From Acephala macrosclerotiorum (lineage: Eukaryota > Ascomycota > Leotiomycetes > Helotiales > Mollisiaceae), in contig MU119363.1 in assembly GCA_014904845.1 (NCBI GenBank), positions 1 to 64,000 of the forward strand: a stretch of DNA of 64,000 bases, read 5' to 3'. The notes beneath the pieces are model-generated. The model saw only the letters and a program-made list of their open reading frames with translations, did no database searches and had not been told where the DNA came from. This document shows, piece by piece, positions 46,418-58,300 of this stretch. The translations under genes were made by a program, and so were the position numbers. Numbering within the stretch: the first letter of the stretch is position 1; every line of letters starts with the position of its first letter.

Positions 46418-47011
46418 GCCTCTTGACACCAACAGTATTTCAAACCCACGGAGGCGTTTCACATGATATATGGTATATATACAAAAAGGCCATCATATAG
46501 ATGTGCCACGGATATGGAATATGGTGGTCAATTATGGCGTCACGCATTCCCCATTTACGGATGTTGAGGGATAATGGCTTTATGTCTTCATTGAATTTTG
46601 TTGGGTACAAAGGTGTATTTCTCGTTTCATGGAATTGGATGGACGGATGATCATTCGTTGGAGTTGAATCTATTTGTGCACAAATACAATACAAAACACA
46701 TCTCTCTGATTTTTTGTGAAGGAGTTCGATACGGGCTGAGCCTCGGCCAAGTTGTACGTCAATTGCAAATGCACCATCTTGAGCGGTGTCGCCATTCGAT
46801 AGGTTCAGTACTTGCGCTCTGTTCTTCAATCTTGAGTTAAATAAAAATGTTTATGAAGTTACCTTGCTTGGAAGCCATGACCTTTTCCTCTAAGACTTGC
46901 TCAGAGAATTCTGTCCATTGCTGTAAGCCAGCTGGTTACGAAGAAAACGCATCGCTATCAGCCCGACTCGATCCAGAAAGATGAATCAGGAAGTCTCAAG
47001 TCACAGCCCGT
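46418..47011. other. Intergenic between convergent genes
   Basis: 3' regions of the AP-1 gene (plus) and the P450 gene (minus). Frames present are antisense or chance. Confidence 0.4.
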
Positions 47012-48614
47012 TCAACTCTGTCTCCTTCGAAACAGCACCTTCGCCCTAGTATCCGGCCCAATCCTCGTCTTCCCCCTCGCATTCGCCGGTCTTCCCATCC
47101 CCTCCTTCAACTTAATATCATACCTCATCAACAAGCCCGCAAAGATAACCTTGATTTCATTACTAGCAAAAAAGCGTCCAGGACAAGCATGCGTGCCATG
47201 CCCAAAAGCAATGCTTTCAGCACTTGTCGTCACGAATTGGTATTTGTTCTCGTTGCCAGGTTGCGAGCGCAGGTTGCTGAAGCGGAAGGGCTGGAATTCG
47301 TATGGCGAGGGGTAGGTAGCGGCGTCGTAGTTGATGCCGAGGCTGGAGACTGCTGTATGGGTTCCTTTGGGGATGAAGAGGCCGTCAGAGAGAGTTATGT
47401 CGGATGTTGTTTGGCGGGTAAGGGATACTATTTGCGGTCAGCTGAAACCTCATCATATCAAGGAGGAAAGCTTGCGAGAACTAGGAGGATTCATCCTTTG
47501 ACTCTCCTTCAGAAAGCTATCCATTTTCTTCAGCTTCGTCATGCTTGTTTTCTCAAGCACGCCGCCGTCTTCCTTCAACACACTCTCCAATTCCTCCCTC
47601 AGTGGGGTAATGTATTCCGGATGAGCAGCAAGGTCGTAGATCACATGCGTGATGTTCATGGCTGTGGTATGAATGGCAGCCAGACTGACTATCATCTGCA
47701 TATGGCTCTGATAATCTGCATCGCCTATTTTGTTTGCTGAATGTGAGTACATGAATTGTATCATGTCTACTGGAGGCTCGAAGTTCGGGTCTTGCATCTG
47801 TTGAAGCCGCTCTTCGAGGATAGGCTTAAGCAAGCGAGCGCCGTTGGCACGATGCTCATGTATCCTCTTCACCTGTGGCATCGATGATGCCGACCAGAAT
47901 CGCCACAGAGGTGAGATTTTGTTGATTGGATCAACGGCAGCGAAGGCATCTATGGTGTACCTGATGGTGATACCAATCCACTCCTCGTTCCTGCAAAGCG
48001 GCAAACCAACAAAGGTCCTCCCAGATAGAAGAGCAATGACCCTCAGCACGTCCTTATAGAATGGAATCGGAGTCCAGTCCTCACACTCACCAAAAGTGGA
48101 AGGGATGGCGAAGTCAGCTTCGTCTTGCAGACCGGCAAGAGTTCGTGCAATGTTCCGCGTGAGATCGATCTTCACAGAGTCGACCAGACTTTGGTCATGC
48201 TCACCCATTGTTGTGTATTTCCCTGCTAGGCGGTTCATGATTCCTTGCGTAAAACTGAGTTTGGATTCCGGGAGGTTCTTGATTTCGTCAATGTAGCGTT
48301 TTGGGAGAACCATGGTTGGAGCGCCGTGAGGGGTTTCTTGGATTGTAAAAGGCATGTTTGGATACTAGATCACTTTCAGTTGAGAGATGGGGCAGGTGTT
48401 GAATTGGGAGACAATATACCTTTTGGTGAGCTTCAATCAGAAGTTCGTGGAGGTTGGGTACTTTTTGTGATCCCACCATTGGATGCGCCTTCAGCTTCGA
48501 CTTCATCTTGGTCTTGAGCAGGAAACGAAAAATGAAATATGCAATTGCCATGCATGTTGCGGTAACCTGCGGTGCGGAGAAGATTGTCCTGCTTTGGACT
48601 GTTGTCATCTCCAT
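47012..48614 (-). CDS. Cytochrome P450 monooxygenase
   Basis: Exons 48,614-48,420, 48,364-47,476 and 47,427-47,012 give 499 residues. The N-terminal membrane anchor (VTATCMAIAYFIFRFLL) fits an ER location. The I-helix segment is VSLAAIHTTAMNITHVIYDL, the K-helix ExxR is ESQR, and the heme loop FGHGTHACPGRF carries the thiolate Cys at about 443. The sequence style resembles fungal P450s of the ent-kaurene oxidase/CYP68 kind that hydroxylate terpenoids or other secondary metabolites; substrate unknown. The second intron has either a GC donor (gcaagc, 47,475 inward) or a weak GT donor (gttctc) six bases earlier. Both keep the frame. The gene sits upstream-facing next to an MFS permease, but no biosynthetic core gene is near. 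Confidence 0.92.
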
Positions 48615-49452
48615 TTCAAATGCTGATCATAAAGAAGTGAAGCGGAAGGTGAAGGTAGTAATTGAGGGCAGGAAGTGAAGATGTTCTCGAAACTAAGAGA
48701 GCACATAACTTTATAGATCTGAGATCCTTCCCCTCGTTCCGCCTCGCTGTGGTACGAACTTTCATAACTAGCACAGAGGAGATCAGCGAGCATAAAGCAT
48801 ACATGGACAATTATCCTCCACCAATGAACTTTCTATCCGGCCCTTCTACTCCTTTGTTGAGGAAGCACAAAGAGCTGCATCGTCAGGGAGCGTTGGGTTA
48901 CTTGGCGGGGTAGCAAGAGCAGAGACATGGAGGGACTTAAAAGAAGGAATAGAAAAGATTGGTCCGGAAGAATCATGATATGCATAAAGGGGTCAGGGGG
49001 GCGTTTGAAAACGCCCCTGTGGCCCTCTGCGGCCCTCTATTGGACCGGCATTCCTTTTAGAGTGCTGACGGATCTCTCACTGCCGTTGAGCGAAAGAGGA
49101 CTCTGTATAAATGCACAAACGATGCATAACTGTTCGCTAATCATGCACATTATCGACGACTTCCAAGGTTTTCATCTCACCAAATGTTTGGGATACGAAT
49201 ACGGACTTCTAGGAATGAGTCAGACAGTAAGACTGAATCTGTGTCCGGTAGGGGATTTTCGGATAGTCTTAGGGGTGTCCTGGTGGACGATGTGGGTGCT
49301 CAAGCTTCATGCAGAACAAATTCCTGATAGAAGCTTCGAACGACTTGAAGTGCAATATTTTCAATCTTCAATTCAAATCAATCACTTCATATCAGGTATA
49401 ACGACCTTCGATTCGATTATAATGGTCATCCTACGACACTCGTCAACTTCAT
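48615..49452. other. Intergenic, with hairpin and a long chance frame
   Basis: A 219-codon plus-strand frame (48,927-49,586) runs into the antisense of the MFS gene; its translation has no recognised domain. A GC-rich hairpin (48,998-49,017) lies within, followed by two copies of ggccctct. Confidence 0.3.
48998..49017. repeat. Short GC-rich hairpin
   Basis: ggggcgttt and aaacgcccc are perfect complementary arms around a 2-base loop. Role unknown. Confidence 0.5.
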
Positions 49453-51290
49453 CTACTCCTCCTTCACCAGAATACCGACAACCTGCTTGTCATCAGAAAC
49501 ACTCTCTCCCACCGAATCTCCGACACCAGAGCTCAAATATCTCTCCTTCCTCAGCAACTCCTTATGCCACAGATACCGAATGCTAAATGTGGTCACGATC
49601 AGAAGCACACCGAACACAGATAAAGTAATGAAACCCTTCTGGTAATTTGGAGCGTCGACCTGCTGCCAAACGAGCAGCGGTAGCCAAGCTTGGAGCACAT
49701 ACGCTATCTCATTCATGGACCCAACAACAAGAGCTCTTTCCTCGTTATCTTCGTTACAGATTTCATGTGCCCAGCTTGGATCTTACATTAGCGCTCGGTT
49801 CAGTACGATGGGGATGAGGATGGAAAACTTACGCCATGCAAAGACCAGAAAGCCCGAATCCAGTTCCCATGATGTAGTAGCATGCCCACTTCCAGCCTAC
49901 AGGAATGTGCCAAATGGCGAGAGATACATAGCACATGATGTTCATGACTCCTCCAAACACAATTGGCGGCCAGCGTGCACCGTTCAAAACCGAGTCTGAT
50001 ATCCAGGCATAGGCAAGTGTCGAGACCACCTGGACGGCGTTCGTCCCGGTGGGGTAGACGTTGATCTGCGAGATGGTGTATTTTGGTTTCTTTGAATCTT
50101 TCAAGTATTGTGCGAAAACTGGCGTTGCTCCAGCTGCTCCATTGTTGAAGAATCTGGTATGTGTTAGTACTTCAATTGATGTGAAGATGACGTTGGATCT
50201 CACATGTACAACAAGGAAAGCAAATAGATGTGCCAGGATTTGAAGATCTTCGCGAATTTTGCCTTGGTGTATGGTTTTCTTTGTTCGCGGCCTTCAAGCA
50301 GCATGCGTTGTTTTGAGTATTCAATTTCCTGTCACAATATTAGCAATGTTCACCATAGTCCACGAGACTGACAAACCTCTGGTTTGAGGTACCAGGCTCT
50401 AGTTATTTCTGGAACATCAGGCAGGATGAAGAAGCCACCGATTGCAACGGGCAAAGAGATGACGCCGTCAATGATGAACAGCCTGTTTGAATCAGCTTTT
50501 GCACAATGCCAGGGTCCGCGATAGATCTTACCACTGCCAACCTCTCATCCCTCCTTTCCCTTCCAAATGGTACACAGCAGCCATCAAATATCCAGAAAAC
50601 ATTGTGCCTAGTGCGGAACTGGTGTGAAAAATGCAACTTCGTTTCGCAAGCTCGTCTTTGCGGTACCAGGACCCTATCACGTATTGCATCCCGGGGTAGA
50701 AAGCACTTTCGGCTAGTCCAACGAAGAATCGCAGCACATAGATCTGGGTAGCAGTATTGCATTTCGAGAGACACATTGTCAGGACGGTCCACGTTACCTA
50801 CTTCAAAATTAAGAAAGGAAGCTGGGTTGGGTACTTCAGAGACAAGCTTACCTCGCAGGCAGGTATCCATATGGATGGTCGAATTCGAGTGAGCAGCAAG
50901 TTACTTGGAATTTGCCCAATAACATATCCAACAGTCCATGCTGTGGTCATGTAATTGAGCTGATTCCCGTACAGGTTCAAGTCCTCTTTCCTGTTGAAAG
51001 TTAGTCTCTGTTTCTCTTTCTCGAAAAGCTGTAGAGACTCACATTCCCGAGACGAAAGCATTGCTAATATTCGCTTGATCGAGGTACTTGATGAAGTAGC
51101 CAAGCGAGGCGAAAGTAAGAAGGGCAGCATCAAGCTTGAACAAGAACCTCCTCTCTTCTGGAGATTTGTCGAAAGTATCCCAGATATAACTTGCCCACGT
51201 CTTCCTCGGCTTCGCTTGTATCACCACTGGAGCGGTAACTTCCTCCGCCACATAATTGTCCCGCGCAACGTTCTTCTCATCAACAGCCAT
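49453..51290 (-). CDS. MFS permease of the allantoate/pantothenate (Dal5/ACS) family
   Basis: Seven exons: 51,290-51,043, 50,990-50,852, 50,797-50,532, 50,482-50,377, 50,328-50,204, 50,153-49,833 and 49,774-49,453. They encode 508 residues. Features typical of the Dal5/anion:cation symporter branch are FLFKLDAALLTFASLGYFIKYLDQANISNAFVSG, QIPSNLLLTR, LRFFVGLAESAFYPG and SWYRKDELAKR. About 12 membrane segments are expected, with a central loop (EIEYSKQRMLLEGREQRKP). It should import a small organic acid, vitamin or amide by proton symport at the plasma membrane; substrate unknown. All seven exons join in frame with 48-58 nt introns, so the gene looks functional. Confidence 0.93.
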
Positions 51291-53256
51291 GTTTCAAAGC
51301 TACAAACAAAAAAAGCAGAAACGTTTACCCGCTACCGAAGGCTTTTTTTTTTCCCCCCAAGAAAAATCAAGCATTTATGCAAATTTTCCTCCCGCACAGC
51401 TCAGATCGAGCAGTACGTACTACTTGCAGTTGCACGGAATTCGCAATACATCCCTGCACATGACAACATTTTCCGCCCCGCAAACTGGTGCTGCAACCAA
51501 CATTCATTCGTCGCAACGAGGCTCTGATTGGGCATGATGCATTAGATGCTTGAACTACTCGGAGCTTGTCGAATGCTTAATGCGGGGAAAGATACACATT
51601 GAGGGTGCCGTGGAAAGAGGATAAAGGGAGAGAGATATTAGGTGGAGACTCGCGGGGGGAGGGGGCTCCGCGGTCGTAAGAACTAGATTTTCTTGCATGC
51701 TTTTTGGTTCTCGATATTGCTTATCGACTGGCAGTGCTGTGGACCTTTGGAGAGAACACGTTCTGGGCGGCACTGAAGTGCGGGAGATCGACTTTACCCC
51801 TGCAACTTGATTTGATGACTGCGAGAAATTCCCAAATTTTTCGAGTTCATTCAGCCACGAGATTTTCTGTGGTTCTCTACATCCTGTGAGAGCCTACGCA
51901 GCTTCTTAGTGGAGGGATGTTCTGCGTAAGGTTCCCAAGGCAACTGGACAAACTTCTGAACATGACGAGTAGCACTTGCTACATCAAGCAACTTCCTCTT
52001 ATTAATCGAGAAAGAGGCTAGCTCAGACCAAGAAACACAACAATTGATATCAAGGCTGACTCGTACGACTAGTTGGTGAAAATGCCTCTCGACTTCACTT
52101 CGCTCGTTCTCCTCGTCCTCGGCTCCCCTATTAACTCGCTTAGCTAAGTGAATTGCTTTAGCCAGGTGAATTGCACCAACGCATTTAATCAGTTGCAAAC
52201 CTTTCAGCAGTCTCCTCCTACAACCTCTGGAGTCTCGAAGACGCCCCAGATTAGAAGCTCCGACCGACGAAGGCATCACCCACCAACTTCAATCCCTATA
52301 AGGTGCCAGAGCTGGACGTCCTTGGAGCAGACTTTAGGCGGCCGAGCCTGGTTGTCCGACACTTCATTGTTAAGGACAACGAAATTAAGCTGCTTGATTG
52401 CATCCATAGCTACGATGTGCGCTGCAAAAATGAGGTTTTCACTGGAGGTTGACAGCAAAGGTCTTTTGACGGCAAGGATATAGCTTTGGGATTAACGAAT
52501 ACGGTGAGATAAATTAGATAGGACGAAGTCTTGGGGTAGGACAAACATTGACAAAGAAGAGAACGGCATCGAGATACCCAAATTCTCAACATCTATCTGA
52601 TGAGATATTCTGACGAGATATTTCTGTATGAAAATGTGTGTTTGGATGATACGAATTTTGATGAGGAAATCTGCAAGAATCATCCAAAAAAAATCTTCCC
52701 GACATTGAACTGCTTGAAAAACCAAGCCCACTCTCAGAACGATCAAGCAAAATTCTCAACATGCTGCAAGGGCGCAGAACTTACCATGCATAGAGGATCA
52801 GGAGAACCGAGGGAACAGGGTCAGGTCAACTAGTGTTGGTATCATATCTACAAGCCAATTGCACTGGCCAGCGACCCTGGTATCTTCATATCACACACAA
52901 GCCGCCCCGCAACCATCTATCCACCAAACCCATCTCAAACCCAAGCAACCAATTCAATCAATTCTCTCCAGCAAAAGTGAGGACACAAGTCTCTCCAGCA
53001 AATTATTTCAGAAAACTCCTGCTCCGATATATTTCATGTCATATAGCCTCCCACCATGCCAATGTGTTCCTCGCTTAGCCATGCAATACACCAAACCATT
53101 CTGTTCGTTCCAATTGTAGTATTCCCTGACTTCCATGCTCGCCTGGAAAAGCGCTGTGAAATCCGCCTGCCCAAAGTGTAGTTGGAGATGTGTGTTCTGT
53201 CTCGAAGTTTATCCGTTTCGTGCGTTTTCGTAATGTATTGTGTTGCCTCAGACTCT
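51291..53256. other. Intergenic, possible decayed coding sequence
   Basis: A minus-strand frame of 142 codons (51,851-52,279) is charged and includes a small tandem repeat (IHLAKAIHLAK, from a duplicated gcyarGTGAATTGC unit near 52,140-52,175). No domain recognised. AT content rises around 52,480-52,760. Nothing else could be supported. Confidence 0.3.
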
Positions 53257-55378
53257 TCAGTCGCCTGAAGCGATAACAACTCTTGCACCCTCCTTGCCCA
53301 AGATTCCACGTTCTTGCGGCTTCGGGCTGTGTCCTCTGCCCTTCTTCCTCCCCAGAAATGAGAGCATTCCAGTAGGCTTTGCCGCAACCTCTAGCTTCGC
53401 ATCCGCAGGTAACGTCGTGTCGTGCTTAGCCAACTCAGACCAGCTTCCCGTTTCTCCCAATACCACCTGCATGCCTCCACCCATGGATTGATTCCTCGTC
53501 CCCGTTGGTCGTTGAGGTCTCGAATACGAAGCTTGGTAAGGGGAAAGAGGCACGCTAGTTGGTGCTCCCTGTTGGTTAGACACCTGCCTCAAGCCAGAGG
53601 GTTTGCCGCCCGTTGGTTGAGAGGCCTGTGGTCCATTTGGAAGTGAGGGATACGTGGGCATTGGTGGAGAGCCAGAGAGTGACGGTGGTTGTGATCGAGA
53701 ATTCTTCCTTCGCCTAGAGGTGGACCTTTTGCTAATTGAACGGGCCAAACTTCCGCCTGTGCTCCCTTCACCCTCTTGACCTTGACCTTGACCCACTGGA
53801 GCAGGTTGTGTCCAGTCACTTGGTGCACCGCTGTTCGCTGAATTGGGGTCCGATGCAGCTCCAATATATCTGGCAGTGTTAGTGAGGCTTCCTGTGGGGC
53901 AAAAGACGGAGGCTGACCTTTCATATGCTGCAGTCGTATAATCGAAGGGCGTGAACTGCGACTCAATCATCTTGTATAGCTCATCTTCTCGGATTTCCTT
54001 CTCAGTAGCATCGTCTTTAAGCTGCTCTCTTGGTTTCTGTCGACGTGCCCGAGCCTCCAATGGCGCTTCCTCCAGTAGAAGTTCCTCGAGATCGTATGTG
54101 GCATCGAAATTCGTCTTTTCTGAAGATGGCACGAAGACTGGCTGGACCTCCTTCCTCTCCAGTGCCTCAAAGTCTATTGCTCGGAAGAATGGGTTGTCGG
54201 TGAAGCTAAGAAAGCTGGCAGAGCCCATTCGTTTCAATGGATCCTCCTCGAGTGCTGAACTAATAGCGTGCAGACATGGCATTGATACCGGTGGATCGGT
54301 AACTGGAAATTTTGGAGTAGCTTTTGTAATTTGGGCTGCTAATGTCGTTTGGGTGCTGCCCTCAAAAGGTCTCTGCATACTGAAATCAGTAACAAAATCA
54401 ACGGGCGGTAAGTGTACAAAAATTTCGTACCTTGTTGTAGATGCACTCGTAAAAGAGTACGCCCAAAGACCACCAATCTGCGCCACACGAATAGCCATGC
54501 CCCTTGTATACCTCTGGTGCAAGATACGCAAGTGTTCCTGACTTGCTTGTCAATGGCTTTCCGGGTGTGAAGTCCGACGCAACATTCTAGTCATAATCAG
54601 CATATACTCCTTGAACTAAACCTTGGGACCCACAAAATCTGCCAAATGGATATGCCCTTCCGAATCCAGCAACACATTATCCGGCTTGATATCTCGATGT
54701 ATGATTCCTTGCTTGTGTATGTATCTCAGAGCACAACCCAACTCTGCAATCCAGAATCTGACTGCCTCTTCCGTAAATGTCTTTCTCGAGATATGGAATC
54801 GTAGATCACCGCCGTTCATCAGATCCACCACCAGGTACCTATCTCCTATTAGAGGGGGTAGAGCGGGATAGCACGAGGGGAACTTACATGTACTCAATGT
54901 CTTGAAAGCTGTACCGGAGATTGCAAATGAATTGGTAATTCAGGTGTTCCAGCATCCGCCTCTCTCGTAATATGTTCCGTACGCTCTCTGATCGAACGAC
55001 TATATTCATTGTCAGTACATTTTTGGGGTTATTGACCTCGAATACTAGCCTTCATCTTTGCGACTAAGAAGTACATGTTAGCATCGTACTGCAATTGAAA
55101 ACACCAGAGATCCTTACATGTATTTGAGAGCGAATTGAAGATTTGTATCCTTGCGTTCTACGATCCTGACCTTTCCGAAGGCTCCCTTTCCGACAACTCG
55201 AAGCAGGCGGAAGTGGTTGAGGCTCACTGTGAGGAGAGATAGACGTTAGCAATCAACGTCGATTGGACATGGTTGAAGCCACAACAATTCGAAGGAATTG
55301 CGTCCGCGGATATTGGGAATGGATTGACAGGAACTTGCCTTCATCGTTAAAGCAGATCGAGCTTTCCTTGTTCCCCAT
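53257..55378 (-). CDS. AGC-type Ser/Thr protein kinase, YANK/STK32 family
   Basis: Eight exons: 55,378-55,339, 55,226-55,118, 55,063-55,050, 54,999-54,888, 54,838-54,634, 54,586-54,431, 54,372-53,918 and 53,869-53,257. They give 567 residues. An N-terminal MGN start could be myristoylated. The kinase domain shows [14 protein letters not shown] (ATP lysine), [10 protein letters not shown] (catalytic Asp 141), DFN at 159-161 instead of DFG, APEVYKG and ADWWSLGV. The DFN variant is characteristic of YANK kinases. A long disordered tail follows. The third exon is only 14 nt, and the donors of introns 1 and 3 are GC (gcaagt, gctagt); no GT donor keeps YIRKDEVVRSES in frame. The last intron (48 nt) could be retained without shifting the frame. 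Role in signalling unknown. Confidence 0.9.
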
Positions 55379-58300
55379 TGGCACGGTGGTGGGCTTCCAG
55401 CCGTTTTACTTGGTGAGTCGGGTCTGGTGGATAGATACAATTTTTGCTCTCCGGCATGTTAGGACGCGATAACCTCGATCATGCACAGAAATCCAGCGCA
55501 AGTGCAACAACGTCGTCGGAAATCGAGATGGATGTCCGGGGTAATATGGATATATTTCGGTGCGAAGCGATCTGTCGCAATAGAGTTTGTTCTCGGGTGA
55601 GAGTTTGGGGGAAAACAGGCGCCCTCTTTCTTCGACCTTCATACAAGAAAAACGACACTCGGGGGGGGACTGCCAACGGTCCCGACTGGCACGCAATCCA
55701 GACAAAGGAGATTTCCAGAAGGCTTCTTCTGGAGGGATCCGAGACTTTTCGTATGCGGGTCTGCAAGTTGTCTTGGTCGAGGCCGGCAGCTTTTTTCTCG
55801 ATCCTCCACTCGAATCAGTCGTCAAGTGGCGAGCCCAGGACTGGTCTCCCTTTTCAAGCAACGGCGAATACAACCGAAACCCTGGACTAGGCATGGGCCA
55901 TGGTCGATGGCAGTTCTGGAGGAAATAGGGCCAGTTCTGGCGGCCCACAGGTAGAGCCAAAGGCCGTGGCAGCTGTCCACCTCTTTCCTGCTCTCAGCGC
56001 TCGACCCTGGTGCCATGCTCACCAGGCCTGCCGATAACAAGAGGCAACTTGACTTGGAGCAACGAGGGCCTGTAGCGTCAGCGCCGCCAGCGCAGATTGC
56101 GTTAGCACTGCAGAGCTGCGGAAGCCCAGCGGACTGTGGCACATACCCTGCGAGTGCATTCCAGGCGCCCTGACTGGCTGCTTTGCCCCCGAATGGCCCC
56201 TGGACTTGACCGCTGGTCGAATCGATCAGTGGATCTCAACAGCGCGCACATGGCTGGAGCATGGTTTCCAGCATGGTTTCCAGCATGGGGCGCGCACATG
56301 TCGTGCCCCCTCACGCCCCCCGAAGTTTGGCCTGGAGGGACTAGAAGGACTAGAATGCTGGCCGCCGCCTTTGTGCTTCCGTACGAGCACGGTCCGACGG
56401 ACGGAGCTGCATCGGTTGCACTCTCCTGCAGTGAACGAGTCAGATATTCTACGAGACGGAGCACGATCCCTCGGCAGGTGACTGCTGATTGCTGATTGCT
56501 GATTGCTGATTGCTGACATCGTGGATCTTGGGTCTTGACTGTAAAGGCACGTATCGCGCTCTGGTCAGGGACCATCCCTCTGGATGCCTCCAATCTCGGA
56601 GCTGCACAGAGAAGAGCAGATCTTGCGAGCAATCATCGTGGGTTAATCACAATGTCGCCTCCCAGCCTTGCCTTGCCTGCCCCTGCTTTATTATTCAGCG
56701 GTTGCACATCACATCATTCCTCCGTCCGGTACAAAGTATTCCAGCAGACGCCCCTCCCCCATGTTCTTCGAGATAAAGGTAAGGCCTTCTATTCGGTCAT
56801 AGGTGCGGTGTGTACGGAACCTTCAAGCTCAAGCGCTGGCACCTGATGAGCTTGTGCGTGTAACTCGTAAATGCTACCCCGTCCTTCCGTGCCCTCTTGG
56901 ATTTCACCATCCGTTCATCGGCTTTAAAGCCATTGGGGATGCAGTAGCCGATCAGCGAAGCTGCCAGCCACTAATGAGACACGCCCTGGTTGTTTCAGCT
57001 TCCTGGCCCGGTACGCAACTTCTCTATCTCACTCCGAAGCAGATATATTTAGGATGAGACTCGCCTGGAGTCGACTAGAGACTAGATGTCCAGCATGACG
57101 CTAAGAAAAGGAGAAGGAGACAGAGAAACAGCACATGGGAAATCATTCGAGGAGCTGCTCCGAACCGGATCCCAGTCGAGCAGCAAATCTATCTTCCATG
57201 CCTTCTAGAAGGCTTCTAAAACTTTACCGCTCCTCGCGAACCCTGATCATAGATCTCGTTCGATATGGCATTCTGGATGGTTAAGTTACATCAGCAGAAT
57301 TTCCATCCGAACAAACAATGCCGCCAAGTCCTCAGCTACCAAAAGAATTTCTTCCCACGTGTGATTATGCAAGGGCAGCTCCCAGCCAAAACGTGAGCAA
57401 TCAATATTAATCACGCCTCCAAGCCATCGCGTACCTGCATCACATTTTTGCAACGCATTGAAAAGAAGTAAAAACACCCCTTCTGTTCTGGACGGAAATT
57501 TTAATCAGAAAGGGCGTCTTGAGGTCCGTTGGCATGTTGAGAATTTCCCGCTCATAAACACTTGTAGAACACTTTACAGCACCTCCGCACTTTCGAAACC
57601 TCGAGCCATCATTGTGCAGAGCCGCCAGAATATCAATGCTCATTTCCAGCAACGGTTTAACGCTCGCTCTGTACTGTACAGTACCTTCCGTGCCTGGAGA
57701 TTCCCAATATTGACCCAAACGCCCAAGTCTTTCCCGTTCGGAGCCGGGACAGCAGACGCCACACGCAACCCGTCCACTACGCACCCAGGCTATCGGCAGT
57801 TCACAGCATCAAAGGCTGCAGACACTGGTCACAGACTGACAAGTGAGAGCGGTGACAGTCGCCCCGGCGTTTGTAGTTGTTCCATTTCCGTTTTTGTGTG
57901 CGGGGGTACCATGTGATGGAGACCGCCTCGCTTCCCGACTTCCACCCCCCTTTTTCGCGTTTCCGCTGCTTTTATTGCTGTATTTCCAATTGTCTTAGTA
58001 GCATCCAATAACTAAGGTCTTCCGGGTCCTCCACCCGGGTTCCTATCTCAAGCCCATTATCCATATATTTCCTCTTCATACGTAGACAAGTCTGTGCATG
58101 GACAACACGGTCCGTCCCACAGGTGTCCGCGTACAAAGTTTAAATAGCAGTCTAAAGTTCTGGCTAGACTCCTGCAAATTCACGATGAGCCGCAATGCCT
58201 TTCCATTGCTGGAGGTGATCCGTAAGCTACAGATCATATGTCCATGGAGTAGGAATCTGCATCTGGGTAACGGATTTCAACTTGGGGGTGTTCCTAGATC

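Noticed and set aside
47012..51290. P450 plus MFS permease as a biosynthetic cluster
   Set aside because: No core synthase, transferase or cluster regulator lies beside them, and the permease is of the nutrient-uptake (Dal5) branch.
52600..53119. Several plus-strand frames of 77-86 codons
   Set aside because: Short, overlapping, no domains or splice signals that combine them.
55406..55960. 184-codon minus-strand frame upstream of the kinase
   Set aside because: No domain, no splice link to the kinase, and overlapping frames on the other strand; leader or promoter DNA.
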